From assembly GCA_028291485.1 (NCBI GenBank), contig JAQGHZ010000046.1, positions 1 through 5,133 of the forward strand: a DNA stretch of 5,133 bases, written 5' to 3'. The translations under genes were made by a program, and so were the position numbers. Positions 1 through 5,133 of this stretch are shown in pieces (position 1 is the stretch's first letter; each line of letters starts with the position of its first letter). The notes below the pieces were generated by a model that saw nothing but the letters and a program-made list of their open reading frames with translations, was not told the DNA's origin and did no database searches. The DNA is from Rubritepida sp. (GTDB taxonomy: Bacteria > Pseudomonadota > Alphaproteobacteria > Acetobacterales > Acetobacteraceae).

Positions 1-135
1 CCCGGAACCGCGCAGTTCTCCGCTCTTTCGTGGGCGCCAGGACCCCTCCGGCGGCTCCGGGATCCATCCTTGCGCTCAAAGCCGCCACGTTGCAGCCGTG
101 CCGGGCGGCATCGCCGCAGGCGCGAATGGAAGGAG

Positions 136-152
136 AAGTTTACAACTTAAAC
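136..152. promoter_or_regulatory. Overlapping inverted repeats, possible operator or promoter of rpfF
   Basis: Two perfect inverted repeats overlap here: AAGTT-TAC-AACTT (136-148) and GTTTA-CAACT-TAAAC (138-152). They sit about 95 bases before the rpfF start, in an AT-rich pocket within very GC-rich DNA. TTTACA at 139-144 resembles a sigma-70 -35 box, but I find no convincing -10 box at the usual 16-18 base spacing. A regulator-binding site is therefore at least as likely as a core promoter. I cannot assign it to a known regulator family. Confidence 0.3.
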
Positions 153-234
153 GCGACGCGATCCTGGTTAACATGGCGTCACGGCCCCCGACCGACTTCG
201 ATTCATCCCCTCGACCGGCCGAACATCCCAAGAC

Positions 235-238
235 GGAG
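235..238 (+). promoter_or_regulatory. Ribosome binding site deciding the rpfF start
   Basis: GGAG lies 7 bases before the ATG at 246, followed by an A-rich spacer. This is the best Shine-Dalgarno match near the 5' end of the gene. It favours the 320-residue form of RpfF over the longer frame that starts at 30. Confidence 0.7.
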
Positions 239-245
239 CAATAAA

Positions 246-1208
246 ATGACCTTCCTTTCCTCCCCGGAAACCCATGCCGCCCCCGGCTCCTTTGGCGGAG
301 GCTCTCTGGGCCACCCCGCCGCGGTGCTGGCTGCCGCCCGCTTCGCCACGCTGGAGACGCGGCTGGAGCCAGACACGGCCAGCTTCTGGGCGCATATGCG
401 CCCTGGCCCGAAGCCCTGCTTTACGCTGGACCTGCTGCAGGACATCCTCGCCCAGCAGGCCCTGTTGCGCGACGCGCTCTCGGCCGACCGCCGCGCCGAG
501 TTCGGTCCCACGCTGCGCTACTACGTCATGGGCAGCCGGCTGCCCGGCATCTTCAACCTCGGCGGCGACCTCTCCCTCTTCGCGGAGAAGATCCGCAACC
601 GCGACCTGCCGGCGCTGCGCCGCTACGGTCATCTCTGCGTCGAGGCGATCCACGGCAATGCCGAGGCTTTCCAGGCGCCGGTGGTCACCATCGCGCTGGT
701 GCAGGGCGACGCCCTCGGCGGCGGCTTCGAATGCGCGCTGGCCTTCGACATCATCGTGGCCGAGCGGCAGGTGAAGTTCGGCCTGCCGGAGATCCTGTTC
801 AATCTCTTCCCCGGCATGGGCGCCTACAGCTTCCTGTCCCGCCGGATCGGCCAGGTCGAGGCCGAGAAGATGATCATGTCCGGCCGCCTCTACTCCGCCG
901 AGGAACTGCACGCGATGGGCATCGTCAACGTGCTCGCCGAGCCGGGCGAGGGCGAGGCCGCGGTGCGCGACTACATCGACAACGGCGCGCGCAAGCACAA
1001 CGCCCAACAGGCGCTGCTGCGCGTGCGGCGGCGCGTGGACCCGGTGACGCTGCCCGAACTGAAGGACGTGGTGGACATCTGGGCCGAGACGGCGCTCGGC
1101 ATCTCGGACATGGACCTGCGCAAGATGCTGCGCCTCACCCAGGCACAGGAGAAGCGCGTGGCCGCGGAACTGGGGGCAAGGCAGCCAGTGGTCATGGCGG
1201 CGGAGTAA
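246..1208 (+). CDS. rpfF: RpfF-type DSF synthase (crotonase/enoyl-CoA hydratase fold)
   Basis: A 320-residue cytoplasmic enzyme that probably makes a cis-2-unsaturated fatty acid signal. In the known RpfF family, a 3-hydroxyacyl-ACP is dehydrated and the acyl chain released as free acid. The family's signature segments are readable in order: PCFTLDLLQDI (57-67), PGIFNLGGDLSLF (100-112), TIALVQGDALGGGFECAL (148-165), FGLPEILFNLFPGMGAYSF (178-196), SGRLYSAEEL (212-221) and the C-terminal RRRVDPVTL (261-269). Glu162 (GGGFE) and Glu182 (GLPE) are 20 residues apart, as are the catalytic Glu141 and Glu161 of Xanthomonas RpfF. The LGGDL and ALGGG segments should form the oxyanion hole. The length slightly exceeds the Xanthomonas protein (about 289 residues); the excess is mainly an Ala/Gly-rich N-terminus of about 20 residues. 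The ATG at 246 has a good ribosome binding site. The gene is convergent with the rpfC homologue, which strengthens the assignment over a generic enoyl-CoA hydratase. Acyl chain length and signal identity cannot be read from the sequence. Confidence 0.9.
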   Translation: MTFLSSPETHAAPGSFGGGSLGHPAAVLAAARFATLETRLEPDTASFWAHMRPGPKPCFTLDLLQDILAQQALLRDALSADRRAEFGPTLRYYVMGSRLPGIFNLGGDLSLFAEKIRNRDLPALRRYGHLCVEAIHGNAEAFQAPVVTIALVQGDALGGGFECALAFDIIVAERQVKFGLPEILFNLFPGMGAYSFLSRRIGQVEAEKMIMSGRLYSAEELHAMGIVNVLAEPGEGEAAVRDYIDNGARKHNAQQALLRVRRRVDPVTLPELKDVVDIWAETALGISDMDLRKMLRLTQAQEKRVAAELGARQPVVMAAE

Positions 1209-1242
1209 CGTGCCGGGGGAAGGGCAACCATTCGGGAGGAAT

Positions 1243-1262
1243 CCGGCCGCACCTGCGGCCGG
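1243..1262 (+). terminator. Possible hairpin terminator after rpfF
   Basis: CCGGCCGC (1243-1250), loop ACCT, GCGGCCGG (1255-1262) forms a perfect 8-bp stem. It begins 34 bases after the rpfF stop, so it is well placed to end the rpfF transcript. No T-run follows, so this is not a textbook intrinsic terminator. It could equally stabilise the mRNA 3' end or simply be part of the repeat cluster that continues to 1346. Confidence 0.35.
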
Positions 1263-1346
1263 CATCGCCCACCCCACCGACCGGCGATGCGCACCCCTGG
1301 CTCGGCGAAGCCAGGGCGGCGGAGCCGCCGCGTCGCGCGAAGCGCG
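1243..1346. repeat. Cluster of five perfect GC-rich inverted repeats between convergent genes
   Basis: Five hairpins lie almost end to end: 1243-1250/1255-1262 (8 bp, 4-base loop); 1262-1269/1283-1290 (GCATCGCC/GGCGATGC, 13-base spacer); 1295-1302/1309-1316 (CCCTGGCT/AGCCAGGG, 6-base loop); 1315-1320/1324-1329 (GGCGGC/GCCGCC, 3-base loop); and 1334-1338/1342-1346 (CGCGC/GCGCG, GAA loop). Together they fill most of the 159 bases between the rpfF and rpfC stops. They may end transcription from both sides or be one copy of an interspersed palindromic repeat. No open frame here looks coding. The individual pairings are directly visible; the function is inferred. Confidence 0.75.
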
Positions 1347-1367
1347 CCTTGACGGCATAAAACACCT

Positions 1368-3901
<2,534 letters not shown>

Positions 3902-3905
<4 letters not shown>

Positions 3906-3933
3906 GGCCAGGGCTTCATGGCGGGGGTTTCAT
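3902..3933 (-). other. Two overlapping 5-codon frames leading into the rpfC start
   Basis: Between the GGDEF-EAL stop and rpfC there is an imperfect 14-base tandem duplication (3933-3920 and 3919-3906, 11 of 14 matching). Each copy begins ATGAA. They give two mini-frames: MKPPP-stop (3933-3916) and MKPWP-stop (3919-3902). The first stop overlaps the second ATG (ATGA), and the second stop overlaps the rpfC GTG (GTGA). Neither copy has a clear Shine-Dalgarno. The chain of overlaps could pass terminating ribosomes to rpfC, or it could be a chance product of the duplication. Confidence 0.4.
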
Positions 3934-3943
3934 GGGAGCGGGG

Positions 3944-5133
3944 TCACGCGCCCAGCACCGGCGCGTCCGCGGCCAGCCGGCGCTCCAGCACCGCGGCGCT
4001 GACGGGGTAGCTCACGAAGAAGCCCTGGACCTCGTCGCAGCCCAGCGTCCGGACGGCGTCCAGCTGCGCCTGCGTCTCCACGCCCTCGGCCACCACCTGC
4101 ATGCCGAGGTTGCGGCCGAGCGAGACGACGCCCGCCACGATCGCGGCATCCACCGCGTTGCCGGGGAGCTGGGCGACGAAGGAGCGGTCGATCTTCAGCC
4201 GCTGCACCGGGAAGCTCTTCACGTAGAGGAGCGAGGAGTAGCCCACGCCGAAATCGTCGATGGAGAGGCAGACGCCGAGCTCGCGCAGCTCCCGCAGGGT
4301 CTCGGCGACCTTCTCCAGATCGTCCATCGGCACGCGCTCGGTGAGCTCCAGGTCGAAGGTCTCGGGCGCGAGGCCGGCCTCGTCGAGGGCCGCGGCGACC
4401 AGGCTGCGCACGTCGGCCTCGCGGAAGAGCGAGGGCGAGATATTGGCCGAGACCCGGATCCCTCCCCCCGGAAGGCGGGCCCAGGCCGCGCCCTGCAGGC
4501 AGGCCGTGCGCAGCACCCAGGCGGTGATGGGCGTCATGAGCCCGGTCTCCTCGGCGGCGCCCAGGAAGGCGCCGGGGGCGAGCTGGCCGCGCTCGGGATG
4601 ATTCCAGCGCAGCAGCGCCTCGGCGCCGACGATACGGCCGGAGGCGAGGCAGACCTGCGGCTGCCACAGCAGCTCGAACTCGCCGCGGGCGAGGGCGTCG
4701 CGCAGGTCGGCATCGAGCTGCATGGCCTCGCGGGCGGCGCGGTCCATCGCGGGGTCGAAGAAGCTGTAGCCCTTTCTTCCCTCGGACTTGGCCCGGTACA
4801 TGGCGAGGTCGGCGTGGCGCAGCAGCTCCTCGGCGGAGGGCGCGTCCTGCGGATGCAGGGTGATGCCGATGCTGGCCGAGACCTGCACGCTGCGGCCGAG
4901 CACGGTGAAGGGCCGCTCCAGCGCCCCGCGGAGGCGCAGCGCGAATTGCGCGGCCTCCTGCGCGGAACCGATGTGGGACTGCAGGATGGCGAACTCGTCG
5001 CCGCCGAGCCGGGCCACCATGTCGTCCTCGCCGAGCGCGTCCGACAGCCGGGCCGCGACGTCGCGCAGCAGGCGGTCGCCGGCCTCGTGGCCCATGGCGT
5101 CGTTCACCGCCTTGAAGCGGTCGATGTCGAGGA
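3944..5133 (-). CDS. GGDEF-EAL cyclic di-GMP enzyme, 5' end beyond window
   Basis: The last 395 residues of a protein whose start lies past the right edge: the frame is open to the edge, and the first visible residues (LDIDRFKAVNDAMGH) are already inside a GGDEF domain. The GGDEF domain (visible residues 1 to about 125) keeps Asn10, Asp19 and an intact GGDEF at 43-47 (RLGGDEF), so diguanylate cyclase activity is possible. The RxxD inhibitory site reads GEDD (34-37), lacking the Arg. The EAL domain (about 145-385) keeps EALLRW (171-176), Asn230 of SANISP, ELTER (262-266), IDDFG with Asp292/Asp293, Lys313 (LKIDRSF), EGVET (Glu349) and QGFF (369-372). These residues, by position in the family, are the metal and substrate ligands, so hydrolysis of c-di-GMP to pGpG is expected. 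The gene ends 38 bases before rpfC on the same strand, suggesting an operon. No receiver, PAS or membrane segment is visible; any sensor domain is off-window. It could be an RpfR-like DSF receptor, a REC-GGDEF-EAL response regulator, or a generic c-di-GMP enzyme. Confidence 0.93.
   Translation of the reverse strand, partial: LDIDRFKAVNDAMGHEAGDRLLRDVAARLSDALGEDDMVARLGGDEFAILQSHIGSAQEAAQFALRLRGALERPFTVLGRSVQVSASIGITLHPQDAPSAEELLRHADLAMYRAKSEGRKGYSFFDPAMDRAAREAMQLDADLRDALARGEFELLWQPQVCLASGRIVGAEALLRWNHPERGQLAPGAFLGAAEETGLMTPITAWVLRTACLQGAAWARLPGGGIRVSANISPSLFREADVRSLVAAALDEAGLAPETFDLELTERVPMDDLEKVAETLRELRELGVCLSIDDFGVGYSSLLYVKSFPVQRLKIDRSFVAQLPGNAVDAAIVAGVVSLGRNLGMQVVAEGVETQAQLDAVRTLGCDEVQGFFVSYPVSAAVLERRLAADAPVLGA

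Larger units (their letters stand above)
1..245. other. Non-coding region upstream of rpfF
   Basis: I see no gene I can support here. The rpfF frame stays open leftward to an ATG at 30, but the predicted extension is rich in Ala, Pro and Arg, resembles no RpfF N-terminus I know, and is separated from the conserved protein by a good ribosome binding site at 235-238. Base composition changes within the stretch: it is GC-rich up to about 125, then has an AT-rich pocket at about 136-175, the least GC-rich part near rpfF. That pocket probably holds the promoter or operator. A short minus-strand frame from an ATG at 67 is open to the left edge (about 22 codons) and could be the start of a divergent gene, but nothing else supports it. 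Confidence 0.55.

Noticed and set aside
30..245. N-terminal extension of RpfF to an upstream ATG
   Set aside because: It has no RpfF-like motif, an Ala/Pro/Arg-rich composition and an AT-rich palindrome inside it, while a good ribosome binding site precedes the ATG at 246.
168..1358. Minus-strand open frame of 396 codons opposite rpfF
   Set aside because: Low-complexity His/Arg/Ala translation with no recognisable motif; the plus strand encodes a well-conserved RpfF across the same bases.
5104..5107. GTG at the right edge as the start of the GGDEF-EAL protein
   Set aside because: The conserved GGDEF residues LDIDRFKA lie upstream of it in the same frame and the frame is open to the window edge, so the gene is cut, not started, here.

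Overview
The window is about 70 percent G+C and gene-dense, with codons strongly biased to G or C in the third position. It holds three genes. Together they look like a diffusible signal factor (DSF) quorum-sensing locus of the rpf type, in a high-GC proteobacterium. An alphaproteobacterium of the Rhodospirillales/Acetobacteraceae kind is my best guess from composition and protein style. That is an inference; there is no rRNA or other taxonomic marker here.

Layout. Positions 1-245 hold no gene I can support. They contain an AT-rich pocket with overlapping inverted repeats (136-152) that may control the next gene. Positions 246-1208 (+) encode an RpfF-type crotonase-fold DSF synthase with both catalytic glutamates. 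Positions 1209-1367 separate two convergent genes and contain a run of five perfect GC-rich inverted repeats. Positions 1368-3905 (-) encode an RpfC-type hybrid sensor kinase with an N-terminal membrane sensor, HisKA, HATPase, a degenerate receiver, an intact receiver and an HPt domain. Positions 3944-5133 (-) encode the C-terminal part of a GGDEF-EAL protein that continues past the right edge. It lies 38 bases upstream of rpfC, probably in the same operon.

How the genes fit together. RpfF should make a cis-2-unsaturated fatty acid signal. RpfC should sense it in the membrane and drive a phosphorelay. The GGDEF-EAL protein should change cyclic di-GMP. In Xanthomonas, as I recall it, rpfF is convergent with an rpfGHC operon, and RpfG (receiver plus HD-GYP phosphodiesterase) is the output. 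Here the convergent layout is kept, but a GGDEF-EAL gene lies upstream of rpfC where an output gene would be expected. This is the most interesting point of the window: a mix of the RpfC phosphorelay type of DSF system with an output resembling the GGDEF-EAL receptor RpfR of Burkholderia and Cronobacter. The N-terminal domain that would distinguish these models is outside the window.
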